Below are positions 1 through 7,350 of a stretch of 7,350 nt of DNA, one piece after another. Both the position numbers and the translations under genes were made by a program. The notes beneath the pieces are model-generated. The model had not been told where the DNA came from and did not search any database. It worked only from the letters and a program-made list of their open reading frames with translations. Numbering within the stretch: the first letter of the stretch is position 1; each line of letters begins with the position of its first letter. The stretch spans positions 1 to 7,350 of the forward strand of contig JAJTHX010000314.1 in the NCBI GenBank assembly GCA_021300125.1, in the 5' to 3' direction. Source of the DNA: Betaproteobacteria bacterium. Its GTDB lineage: Bacteria > Pseudomonadota > Gammaproteobacteria > Burkholderiales > SG8-41.

Positions 1-683
<683 letters not shown>

Positions 684-707
684 GTTTGGTAAGAACGGAC
701 TGAACGG

Positions 708-2552
708 ATGAAAAAACCCGAGCTTCAGATCAATCTGTCGTCGCTGAAAATCGGGGCAGCCACGCTGTTTGGCGGCGGCCTGCGGCGCAACCTGCGCATG
801 CTGGGCATGGCCGCGGCGGCGGCGGCGCTGATCGGGCTGCTCGGCTTCCTTTACCTGAGAAGCCAGGGCGTCGACTACCACCAGCAAAGCGAAATCCTCG
901 GCTACCTGCGCGAACTCAGGGAAATCGACGGCCGCTGGGATATCGGGGTGCTGCGCTCCCGAATCGAGGTGGCCGCCGGGCGGGAAAGCGCGGCTGCGCC
1001 CCAGAACAACCGCGTGCCGGACCTGCTGCAACGGCTGAAAACCGCGGCGACCGAGGTCAACAGCCCCGTGCTTGAACGCGGCCTGCCCGAACTGACGCGG
1101 GCTTTCGAGCAGAAAACCGAACTGCTCAACCGCCATCGCACCGCCGCTGCGACCGTATCCTCCGCGCTCACCAAAATCGTCGAATTTGACACCGAGGTCG
1201 CCGGACTGGTGCGCGGCGCCTGGCAGGTGGTGCCGCAGCGCGAGCGCCTGGTCGCGGTGGAAAGCACCGCAGCGCTGCTGTTCGCGCATGTGATGCGCTA
1301 CGCCGCCGACCCCACCGAGGAAGAGCGCAAGAACGTCGAGACATTCGCCGCCGATCTGCGTCAGGCCGGCAACGGCATGCCCCAGGTACTGCGCGAGGGC
1401 CTGGCGCGCATGGACGCGACCGTGCAGCAGGTGCTGGGTGCCAAGCCGATGGAGGACGAGTTGTTCCGCCGCATTGCGCTCGCCTCGGCCGGCCCGCGCA
1501 TCGACAGCCTCACCGACGCCTTCAGTGCCGAAACGGCCGAAACGCAGATCAACAGCGAACGCTACCGCATCTACCTGATCGCCTATGCGGGTGCGATGCT
1601 GATCCTGATCGGCTGGTTGCTGTCGAAACTGGCGCTGAGCTACCGCCTGCTCGAATCCCGGGTCGAGGAGCGCACGCGTGAACTCTCTGATGCCTTGACC
1701 CAGCTCAAGGAGTCGGAGGCCCAGTTGATCCAGACAGAGAAAATGTCTTCTCTGGGCCAGATGGTTGCCGGCATCGCGCACGAGATCAACACGCCGCTGG
1801 CCTACGTCAAGAACAGCCTCGGTTCTGTGGCCGCCAAGCTGCCTGAAGTGAAAAAGCTGATCGTCGAAACCAACAAGCTGCTCAAGCTGATGGAGGCCGG
1901 AAGCCCAGACCCGGCCACCCTGCAGGCCCAATACCTGTCGGTGCGGGAGTTGGTCAACCATTTTGCCGAGCAGCAGGTGCTGGCCGAACTCGGGCAGCTC
2001 GCAGGCGACGGCCTTTACGGCATCGACCAGATCTCCGAGATCGTGCTCAACCTGAAGAATTTCAGCCGCCTCGATCGCAGCAAGGTGTCGAGCTTCAACC
2101 TCAACGAGGGCCTGCAAAGCGCGCTGCTGCTGGCCAAGCACGAGCTGAAGCACCTGAAGGTGAACAAGCAGTTCAGCGACATTCCGGCCATCACCTGCTC
2201 GCCCTCGCAGCTGAACCAGGTCTTTCTCAACCTGATCAACAATGCGGCGCAGGCAACCGATGCCACTGGCGGCGAGATCACGCTACGCACGCGCACCGTC
2301 GATGACACCCACGTTGCCGTGGAAATCGCCGACAACGGCAAAGGCATTCCACCCGAAATCATGTCGAAAATCTTCGACCCTTTCTTCACCACCAAGCCGG
2401 TGGGCAAGGGCACCGGGCTCGGGCTGTCAATTTCGTACAAGATCGTTGAACAGCATGGCGGCCGGATCAACGTGGATTCAACCGTCGGCAAGGGAACCAC
2501 TTTCACCATCTTACTGCCGCTGGTGCCGCCGGAACCCGAGGCGCTGCAATGA
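708..2552 (+). CDS. Membrane-bound sensor histidine kinase with all-helical periplasmic sensor (DAHL-like)
   Basis: This sensor kinase would autophosphorylate on histidine and pass phosphate to a receiver domain. The N-terminus has a basic cytoplasmic segment, then a membrane helix at about residues 31-50 and a second at about 288-310. Between them lie about 235 periplasmic residues, predicted mostly helical, with no cysteine pair. The pattern (paired helical repeats with FEQKTELLNRHR near 133-144) resembles the DAHL double all-helical sensor domain; this is a moderate-confidence match by eye. A coiled-coil linker (about 315-345) with no clear HAMP domain leads to the H-box, with phospho-acceptor H358 in GIAHEINTP. 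The H-box to N-box distance (N508/N512) is about 150 residues, longer than usual; the extra part is helical (about 375-440) and ends in IVLNLKNFSRLD, as in HPK4-type kinases. The ATPase domain shows the N-box (LNLINNAAQA), G1 (DNGKGIPP, 542-549), the F-box (IFDPFF) and G2 (GKGTGLGLS). All catalytic boxes are intact. The ATG at 708 has only a weak ribosome site. The stop overlaps the next start (ATGA), so its partner is probably that protein. Confidence 0.93.
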   Translation: MKKPELQINLSSLKIGAATLFGGGLRRNLRMLGMAAAAAALIGLLGFLYLRSQGVDYHQQSEILGYLRELREIDGRWDIGVLRSRIEVAAGRESAAAPQNNRVPDLLQRLKTAATEVNSPVLERGLPELTRAFEQKTELLNRHRTAAATVSSALTKIVEFDTEVAGLVRGAWQVVPQRERLVAVESTAALLFAHVMRYAADPTEEERKNVETFAADLRQAGNGMPQVLREGLARMDATVQQVLGAKPMEDELFRRIALASAGPRIDSLTDAFSAETAETQINSERYRIYLIAYAGAMLILIGWLLSKLALSYRLLESRVEERTRELSDALTQLKESEAQLIQTEKMSSLGQMVAGIAHEINTPLAYVKNSLGSVAAKLPEVKKLIVETNKLLKLMEAGSPDPATLQAQYLSVRELVNHFAEQQVLAELGQLAGDGLYGIDQISEIVLNLKNFSRLDRSKVSSFNLNEGLQSALLLAKHELKHLKVNKQFSDIPAITCSPSQLNQVFLNLINNAAQATDATGGEITLRTRTVDDTHVAVEIADNGKGIPPEIMSKIFDPFFTTKPVGKGTGLGLSISYKIVEQHGGRINVDSTVGKGTTFTILLPLVPPEPEALQ

Positions 2553-4459
2553 ACAAGGGCTACCCCGACAAGATCGGCAAGTACGAGATCAAGGGGATGC
2601 TCGGCCGCGGCGGCATGGGCGTGGTCTACCGCGCCTTCGATCCGGCGATCCACCGCCAGGTCGCGATCAAAATCATCACCAAGTCGGCGATGGATCCCTC
2701 CGAACTGCAGTACGCGATTGCCCGCTTCCGCCATGAGGCCCAGGCCGTCGGCCGGCTGACCCATCCGCGCATTGCGGCCATCTACGACTATGGCGAGGAT
2801 GAAAATCTCGCTTTCATCGTGATGGAACTGGTCAACGGCAAGTCGCTCTACGATCACCTGCAGAACAAGGCGAATTTCGAGCTGCAGGAAATCGGCGAGA
2901 TCATCCGCCAGCTGCTCGACGGCCTCGGCTACGCCCACGCCCAGGGCGTAGTCCACCGCGACATCAAACCCTCGAACCTGCTGATCAACGACGACGGCCG
3001 CATCAAGATCAGCGACTTCGGCATCGCCCACATCGACAACTCGTCGCTGACCCAGGTTGGCGAGATCATGGGATCACCCGGCTACATGTCGCCGGAACAG
3101 TTCACCGGCGACGAGGCCGATCCGCGCACCGACCTGTATGCCGCCGGAGTCATCGCCTACGAGCTGCTCGCCGGACGCAAGCCCTTTATCGGCAGCAATG
3201 TCGAGATCATGCGCCTGGTGATCAACGAGGTGCCGCGCAATCCCTCTGAATTCAACCCGAAGATTTCAGCCCAGCTCGACTGGGCGGTGCAGAAGGCGCT
3301 GGCGAAACGGCGCGAGGACCGCTTCCAGACCGCGCGCGATTTCGCGCTGGGCTTCGTCCAGGGCATCGCGGCCAGCCTGCGCAGCGCGAAACCGGCTGAA
3401 GCCACGCCGCCCGAATATGTCACCACGCAGCGGCTTGACCAGGGCCTGGTCAGTTCGGCACGTGTCATCGCCGGCCTCAGTGTACCGACGCTGAATCCCG
3501 CAGCCGCGGCACCATCGCCGGCAGCCGGCGGGGTGGAGCCGACTTTCGACACGGGGGGCAAGAAGGCGAAACTGTTATTCGTGGACGACGAGGAGCGCAT
3601 CCTCAATGCGCTGCGCTCGGTGTTTCGCAGCCAGTACACGGTGTTCACCGCGAGCAGCGGACCGGAGGCGATGGAATTCATGAAGCGCTTCCGCCCCCAT
3701 GTCGTGGTGAGCGACCAGCGGATGCCGCAGATGACCGGGGTCGAGTTCCTGCGCGAGGTCAAGGACATCTCGCCGAATTCGGTGCGCATGCTGCTCACCG
3801 GCTACTCCGACCTCGCCTCCATCGTGGGCTCGATCAACGATGGCGAGGTGTTCCGCTTCATCAGCAAGCCCTGGGACAACGCGGAAATCCATAAGACCGT
3901 GGGCGAAGCCGCCGCCATTGCGCTCGAACTGGCAGACATGGCGGCCAGCCCGGTGATCCTGCCGGAAAAACTCGACTGCGGCATCCTCGTCATCGAGTCC
4001 GGCCAGAGTGTATTCCGCGCCGCGACGGAACTCATCGGCGGCGCGTGCCCGGTGCTGCATGCCGCCGATATCGACCGTGCGCTAGCAGTGCTGGCCGAGC
4101 GCGAGATCGCGGTGATCGTCGCCGACATCGGCAGCGGCGTCCAGAAAACACTCGCCGCGTTCAAGCTGCTCAAGCAGGATCACCCGGAGATCCTCGCCAT
4201 CGTGATGACGGAGGCCTCGGACTCGGAGCTGGTGATTGACCTGATCAACCAGGCGCAGGTGTTCCGCTTCCTGACCAAGCCGCTGAATCTTAAGCTGCTG
4301 CAGCAGCACGTGCATGCCGCGCTGGCGCGCTACCAGTCCTTCCGCAAGTCGCCGAAGCTGCTCAAGCAGCACCGCGTGGCAGCGGCACGCGAAGGCGAGG
4401 GCATCATCGCCTCGCTGCGCGAGAGCATGCGCTCGATCCGATCCTGGTTCGGACGCTGA
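2549..4459 (+). CDS. Hybrid Ser/Thr protein kinase with tandem receiver domains (STPK-REC-REC)
   Basis: This is a soluble protein of three domains; no signal peptide or membrane segment is seen. Residues about 11-270 are a Hanks-type kinase: glycine loop GRGGMGVV (19-26), ATP lysine K41, helix-C E63, catalytic loop HRDIKPSN (D138, N143), DFG at 156-158, and SPE at 181-183 with a Ser/Thr-rich activation segment (S165, S166, T168, S176). It is an RD kinase with every catalytic residue present. A Pro/Ala-rich linker (about 310-338) leads to REC1 (340-455), which has the acidic pair D346/D347, phospho-acceptor D389 in VVSDQRMPQMTG, T417 and K440 in FISKPW. This REC type is often seen in RpfG-like HD-GYP regulators. 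REC2 (about 475-595) keeps D526, T554 and K577 in FLTKPLN but has E483 where the acidic pair should be. The C-terminus is a basic amphipathic stretch. There is no DNA-binding domain, so the output is presumably Ser/Thr phosphorylation, gated by phosphorylation of REC1 by the overlapping upstream histidine kinase. That link and the substrates are inference. Confidence 0.94.
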   Translation: MNKGYPDKIGKYEIKGMLGRGGMGVVYRAFDPAIHRQVAIKIITKSAMDPSELQYAIARFRHEAQAVGRLTHPRIAAIYDYGEDENLAFIVMELVNGKSLYDHLQNKANFELQEIGEIIRQLLDGLGYAHAQGVVHRDIKPSNLLINDDGRIKISDFGIAHIDNSSLTQVGEIMGSPGYMSPEQFTGDEADPRTDLYAAGVIAYELLAGRKPFIGSNVEIMRLVINEVPRNPSEFNPKISAQLDWAVQKALAKRREDRFQTARDFALGFVQGIAASLRSAKPAEATPPEYVTTQRLDQGLVSSARVIAGLSVPTLNPAAAAPSPAAGGVEPTFDTGGKKAKLLFVDDEERILNALRSVFRSQYTVFTASSGPEAMEFMKRFRPHVVVSDQRMPQMTGVEFLREVKDISPNSVRMLLTGYSDLASIVGSINDGEVFRFISKPWDNAEIHKTVGEAAAIALELADMAASPVILPEKLDCGILVIESGQSVFRAATELIGGACPVLHAADIDRALAVLAEREIAVIVADIGSGVQKTLAAFKLLKQDHPEILAIVMTEASDSELVIDLINQAQVFRFLTKPLNLKLLQQHVHAALARYQSFRKSPKLLKQHRVAAAREGEGIIASLRESMRSIRSWFGR

Positions 4460-4469
4460 CCGCGGCGCT

Positions 4470-5369
4470 TCAGGCCAGCCAGTCTTTCTCCACCAGGAAA
4501 TCGCTGTAGAGCCGGGCTTCCGGCGTGCCCGCTTCAGGCCGCCAGTCGTAGCGCCAGTGCACCACCGGCGGCAGCGACATGAGTATGGACTCCGTGCGGC
4601 CACCGGACTGCAGGCCAAACAGCGTGCCGCGGTCGAATACCAGGTTGAATTCGACATAGCGGCCGCGGCGGTAAGCCTGGAAGTCACGCTCGCGCTGGCC
4701 GTAGGCGATGTCGCGGCGCCGTTCCACGATCGGCTGGTAGGCCACCAGAAAATGGTCGCCGACGCTGCGCAGCAGTGCGAAGGCGGTGTCGAAATCCGGC
4801 TGCGCCAGGTCGTCGAAAAAGATGCCGCCGATGCCGCGCGGTTCGTTGCGGTGCTTCAGGAAAAAGTAGCGGTCGCACCAGGCCTTGTATTTGGCATGCA
4901 GGCCCGCACCGAAGGGTGCCAGCGCATCGCGGCAGCTGCGGTGGAAATGCGCCGCATCCTCTTCGAATCCGTAGTACGGCGTGAGATCCATGCCGCCGCC
5001 GAACCACCACACCGGCTCGGCCCCCTCTTTCTGTGCAATGAAAAAACGCACGTTCAGGTGCACGGTCGGTACATAGGGATTGCGCGGGTGCAGCACCAGA
5101 GACACGCCCATGGCCTGGAAGGCGCGGCCGGCAAGTTCCGGACGCGCCGCTGAAGCCGAAGGCGGCAGGTTGTCGCCGAACACGTGGGAAAAGCCGACGC
5201 CGCCGCGCTCCAGCAGCGCGCCGTTCTCGATCAGTCGGGTGATGCCGCCGCCACCCTGCGGCCGCTGCCACTCGTCGCGGAGGAAAGCTGCGCCATCCAG
5301 CGCCTCGAGACGCTCAACGATGGCCTGCTGCAGGCCGGTGAGATAACTTTTGACTGCCTTGATGTCCAT
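4470..5369 (-). CDS. hemF: Oxygen-dependent coproporphyrinogen III oxidase
   Basis: This enzyme catalyses the oxidative decarboxylation of coproporphyrinogen III to protoporphyrinogen IX with O2, a late step of heme synthesis in the cytoplasm. The family is plain along the whole length: [19 protein letters not shown] (about 120-138), [17 protein letters not shown] (172-188) and [16 protein letters not shown] (about 234-249), followed by [13 protein letters not shown]. Four histidines, H94, H104, H143 and H173, fall at the spacing of the conserved histidines of the Escherichia coli enzyme. The frame is open upstream to 5441, but the ATG at 5369 ([10 protein letters not shown]) gives 299 residues, the length of the E. 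coli protein. The longer version would run into purD and add an unconserved tail, so 5369 is preferred. No clear Shine-Dalgarno sequence is seen. The start lies 10 bases after the purD stop, which suggests one transcript and possibly translational coupling. The 3' end faces the kinase gene with a 10-base gap. The presence of HemF implies an organism that meets oxygen. Confidence 0.97.
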   Translation of the reverse strand: MDIKAVKSYLTGLQQAIVERLEALDGAAFLRDEWQRPQGGGGITRLIENGALLERGGVGFSHVFGDNLPPSASAARPELAGRAFQAMGVSLVLHPRNPYVPTVHLNVRFFIAQKEGAEPVWWFGGGMDLTPYYGFEEDAAHFHRSCRDALAPFGAGLHAKYKAWCDRYFFLKHRNEPRGIGGIFFDDLAQPDFDTAFALLRSVGDHFLVAYQPIVERRRDIAYGQRERDFQAYRRGRYVEFNLVFDRGTLFGLQSGGRTESILMSLPPVVHWRYDWRPEAGTPEARLYSDFLVEKDWLA

Positions 5370-5379
5370 TGCAGCGCTG

Positions 5380-6657
5380 TTATTTGCGACCTGCGGCAAT
5401 CGCGCGATAGCCAATGTCGCGGCGGCACTGCTGCCCGTCAAAGCGGATCAGGTCGACGATGTCGTAGGCGCGTTTCTGCGCGGTGCGCGTGTTGTGGCCC
5501 ATCGCGGTGACGCAGAGCACGCGGCCGCCGCTGGTGACCACATCCTTGTCGCGCAGCGCGGTGCCGGCGTGGAACACGTGGTAATCCTCGCCTGCCGGCG
5601 GCAGGCCGGTGATGACATCGCCCTTGCGCGGATCCTCGGGATAATTCGCCGCGGCCAGCACAACCCCCAGCGCCACCCGCGGATCCCATTCGGCTTCAAC
5701 GGCATCAAGCCGGCCGTCGATTGCCGCGTCGAGCAAGCCGACGAGGTCGCTTTTGAGCCGCATCATGATCGGCTGGGTCTCGGGGTCACCCATGCGGCAG
5801 TTGAATTCGAGGGTCTTGATACCGCCCCTGGCGTCGATCATCAGCCCTGCATACAGAAAGCCGGTGTACGGGATGCCATCGGCCGCCATACCCTGGATGG
5901 TCGGCAGGATGACCTCGCGCATCACGCGTGCATGCACTTCCGGCGTCACCACCGGCGCCGGGGAATACGCCCCCATGCCGCCAGTGTTGGGGCCCTGGTC
6001 GCCGTCCTTCAGTCGCTTGTGGTCCTGGCTGCTCGCCAGCGCCAGCGCATGGCGGCCGTCGGCGAGCACGATGAAACTCGCCTCCTCGCCGTCAAGGAAT
6101 TCCTCGATCACCACACGTGCGCCGGCGCTGCCCATTTTGTTGCCGACGAGCATCATGTCCACTGCGGCATGGGCTTCGGCAGTATCCATCGCCACCACCA
6201 CGCCCTTGCCCGCAGCGAGTCCGTCGGCCTTGATCACGATCGGCGCGCCTTCAAGATCAATATAGGCATGTGCCGCGGCGGCATCAGTGAATGTCTGGTG
6301 CTTCGCGGTCGGGATGCGATGGCGCACCATGAACTGCTTGGCGAAATCCTTGGAGCTTTCGAGCTGCGCGGCCCGTTGCGTCGGGCCGAAGATGCGGTGG
6401 CCTGCAGCACGCACGGCATCGACAATGCCCCCGGCGAGCGGTGCTTCGGGTCCGACCACCGTCAAAACAATATCATTTTTTTCAATAAAATCAATTACTT
6501 GCTGATTCTCTCCCAGCGTGACGTTGCTCAGGGCGGGTTCGCGTGCGGTACCGGCGTTGCCGGGGGCGACAAGCACTTTCGACACCTTGGGCGACTGTGC
6601 GAGTCTCCACGCCAGCGCATGTTCGCGGCCACCGCCGCCGATCACGAGTACTTTCAT
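5380..6657 (-). CDS. purD: Phosphoribosylamine-glycine ligase (GARS)
   Basis: This ligase joins glycine to 5-phosphoribosylamine with ATP to make glycinamide ribonucleotide, the second step of de novo purine synthesis. The 425-residue length is normal for a monofunctional bacterial GARS. The N-terminal domain starts [17 protein letters not shown] and contains VVGPEAPL (about 67-74). The ATP-grasp part has [14 protein letters not shown] (142-155), the [17 protein letters not shown] stretch (213-229) and the family signature RMGDPETQ (288-295). The start is fixed by the conserved [10 protein letters not shown]; no clear Shine-Dalgarno sequence precedes it. It lies downstream of purH with a 143-base gap and just upstream of hemF. 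One patch coding for about residues 50-64 is AT-rich and contains a run of seven A on the coding strand, unlike the rest of the gene; the protein is nevertheless in frame and looks intact. Confidence 0.97.
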   Translation of the reverse strand: MKVLVIGGGGREHALAWRLAQSPKVSKVLVAPGNAGTAREPALSNVTLGENQQVIDFIEKNDIVLTVVGPEAPLAGGIVDAVRAAGHRIFGPTQRAAQLESSKDFAKQFMVRHRIPTAKHQTFTDAAAAHAYIDLEGAPIVIKADGLAAGKGVVVAMDTAEAHAAVDMMLVGNKMGSAGARVVIEEFLDGEEASFIVLADGRHALALASSQDHKRLKDGDQGPNTGGMGAYSPAPVVTPEVHARVMREVILPTIQGMAADGIPYTGFLYAGLMIDARGGIKTLEFNCRMGDPETQPIMMRLKSDLVGLLDAAIDGRLDAVEAEWDPRVALGVVLAAANYPEDPRKGDVITGLPPAGEDYHVFHAGTALRDKDVVTSGGRVLCVTAMGHNTRTAQKRAYDIVDLIRFDGQQCRRDIGYRAIAAGRK

Positions 6658-6800
6658 GTCAGCAAGGTATTGAAACGTCCGGTTGAGTGTTTTTATTCAA
6701 CAGCATCGGGTTGTGCGGTACTCATTCGATCCCTCACTTCCGCGCTAATACGCTCAGTCGCTGCGTTGCCAACGCGCCCGCGCATCACTTTGCAACAGCC
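6658..6800 (-). other. purH-purD intergenic region (143 bases)
   Basis: This is the longest non-coding stretch in the window. Read in the direction of purH and purD, the half near purH is GC-rich and holds a small palindrome. The half near purD is AT-richer and contains GTTGA and TCAAC arms around an A-rich loop (plus-strand positions about 6683-6702), too weak for a good terminator. The purH frame continues open for 35 codons after its TAG, to a TAA at 6695-6693. No clear promoter hexamers for purD and no purine riboswitch or PurR operator could be supported by eye. Confidence 0.6.
6760..6799. repeat. Small palindrome and bulged inverted repeat after purH
   Basis: Bases 6763-6775 are a perfect 6+1+6 palindrome (GCGTTG-C-CAACGC). 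The overlapping arm at 6760-6769 (GCTGCGTTGC) can also pair with GCAACAGC at 6792-6799 with a two-base bulge, enclosing about 22 bases. The two foldings are mutually exclusive. There is no U-tract after either on the purH strand, so this is not a standard intrinsic terminator. It could be a transcript-end or processing element, part of a dispersed repeat, or chance in GC-rich DNA. Confidence 0.45.
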
Positions 6801-7350
6801 CTAATGCCTGAAGTGCCGGTAGCCGGTGAACAACATGGCAATACCGTGCTCGTCGGCAGCAGCGATCACCTCGTCGTCACGCACGCTGCCGCCGGGCTGT
6901 ATGATCGCACGCGCGCCACCCGCAGCGACCACATCCACCCCGTCACGGAACGGGAAAAAAGCGTCCGAGGCCACCACTGAGCCCGCCAGCTTCAATCCGG
7001 CATTCTCGGCCTTGATCAAAGCGATGCGGGCCGAATCGACGCGGCTCATCTGGCCGGCGCCCACGCCCAGGGTCTGGCCGTTGCCGCAATAGACGATGGC
7101 ATTGGATTTGACGAACTTGGCCACGCGCCAGGCAAACATCAGGTCGGCCAGCTGCTGCGGGTTCGTCTGCTGGCAGGTCACCACCGTCAGCTGTGCCTGC
7201 ACCACATTCAGCGTGTCCGGCGTCTGCAGCAGCAGCCCGCCGCCGACACGTTTCATGTCAAAGGCATTGGCACCCTCCTCCAGCGGCACCTCCAGCACGC
7301 GGATATTGGCCTTTTGTGCCAGCACCGGCAGCGCATCCGGCATGACCCGC
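6801..7350 (-). CDS. purH: Bifunctional AICAR transformylase/IMP cyclohydrolase, C-terminal part (5' end outside window)
   Basis: Only the last 180-odd residues of a protein of roughly 520 are in the window; the frame stays open to the right edge, so the ATG near 7343 is internal. The visible part belongs to the AICAR formyltransferase domain, which transfers a formyl group from 10-formyl-tetrahydrofolate to AICAR. The IMP cyclohydrolase domain would lie outside. Recognisable family stretches are [67 protein letters not shown] and the very conserved end [11 protein letters not shown]. The stop is TAG at 6803-6801. purD follows on the same strand 143 bases downstream, and the pair catalyses late and early steps of the same pathway. 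No truncation is suggested apart from the window edge. Confidence 0.96.
   Translation of the reverse strand, partial: RVMPDALPVLAQKANIRVLEVPLEEGANAFDMKRVGGGLLLQTPDTLNVVQAQLTVVTCQQTNPQQLADLMFAWRVAKFVKSNAIVYCGNGQTLGVGAGQMSRVDSARIALIKAENAGLKLAGSVVASDAFFPFRDGVDVVAAGGARAIIQPGGSVRDDEVIAAADEHGIAMLFTGYRHFRH

Noticed and set aside
2015..3031. Open frame of 338 codons on the - strand across the junction of the two kinase genes
   Set aside because: It is an antisense shadow of the ATPase domain and the Ser/Thr kinase domain; no motif or ribosome site supports it.
4314..5153. Open frame of 279 codons on the + strand running from the hybrid kinase gene into hemF
   Set aside because: It overlaps two well-supported genes, one in another frame and one antisense, and its product is low-complexity Arg/Ala-rich sequence.
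5370..5441. Longer hemF start at 5441 (24 extra codons)
   Set aside because: It would overlap the end of purD, adds residues not found in HemF proteins, and the start at 5369 gives exactly the length of the E. coli enzyme.
6683..6702. Possible terminator between purH and purD (GTTGA/TCAAC arms)
   Set aside because: The stem is five base pairs with an AT-rich loop and no following U-tract, too weak for an intrinsic terminator.
6658..6800. Possible purine riboswitch or remnant insertion sequence between purH and purD
   Set aside because: No riboswitch core could be recognised, there are no paired terminal repeats with target duplications, and no transposase fragment is visible.
5350..6804. 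Open frame of 484 codons on the + strand, opposite purD and part of hemF
   Set aside because: It mirrors purD almost exactly, is His- and Arg-rich with no domain, and purD itself is unmistakable.

Overview
The window is GC-rich, gene-dense chromosomal DNA with five protein-coding genes. Two are cut by the window edges. No RNA genes, insertion sequences, CRISPR arrays or phage genes were seen. The gene content points to a Gram-negative proteobacterium, most likely a betaproteobacterium: an oxygen-dependent coproporphyrinogen oxidase (HemF type) in a purH-purD-hemF row, a branched-chain amino acid type ABC ATPase, and a DAHL-like sensor kinase. This placement is an inference from gene families and order; no marker gene was available to test it.

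The left half (1-4459) reads on the + strand. It begins with the 3' part of a livF-like ATPase gene, whose true start lies left of the window. After 24 bases comes a membrane sensor histidine kinase of 614 residues. Its stop codon overlaps the start of the next gene (ATGA). That gene encodes an unusual 636-residue protein: an N-terminal Hanks-type Ser/Thr kinase, a Pro/Ala-rich linker, a complete receiver domain, and then a second receiver-like domain that has lost its acidic pair. The overlapping pair looks like one signalling unit, in which a His-Asp phosphotransfer system would control a Ser/Thr kinase output instead of a DNA-binding domain. This is the most interesting item in the window. 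The input signal and kinase substrate cannot be read from sequence.

The right half (4470-7350) reads on the - strand and holds housekeeping biosynthesis genes, in transcription order purH (C-terminal part only), purD and hemF. purH and purD act in late and early de novo purine synthesis, and hemF acts in aerobic heme synthesis. purD and hemF are 10 bases apart and are probably co-transcribed. purH and purD are separated by 143 bases, the longest non-coding stretch here, which holds a small palindrome and a short open frame.

The two halves converge with only 10 bases between stop codons (4460-4469) and no visible terminator hairpin there.
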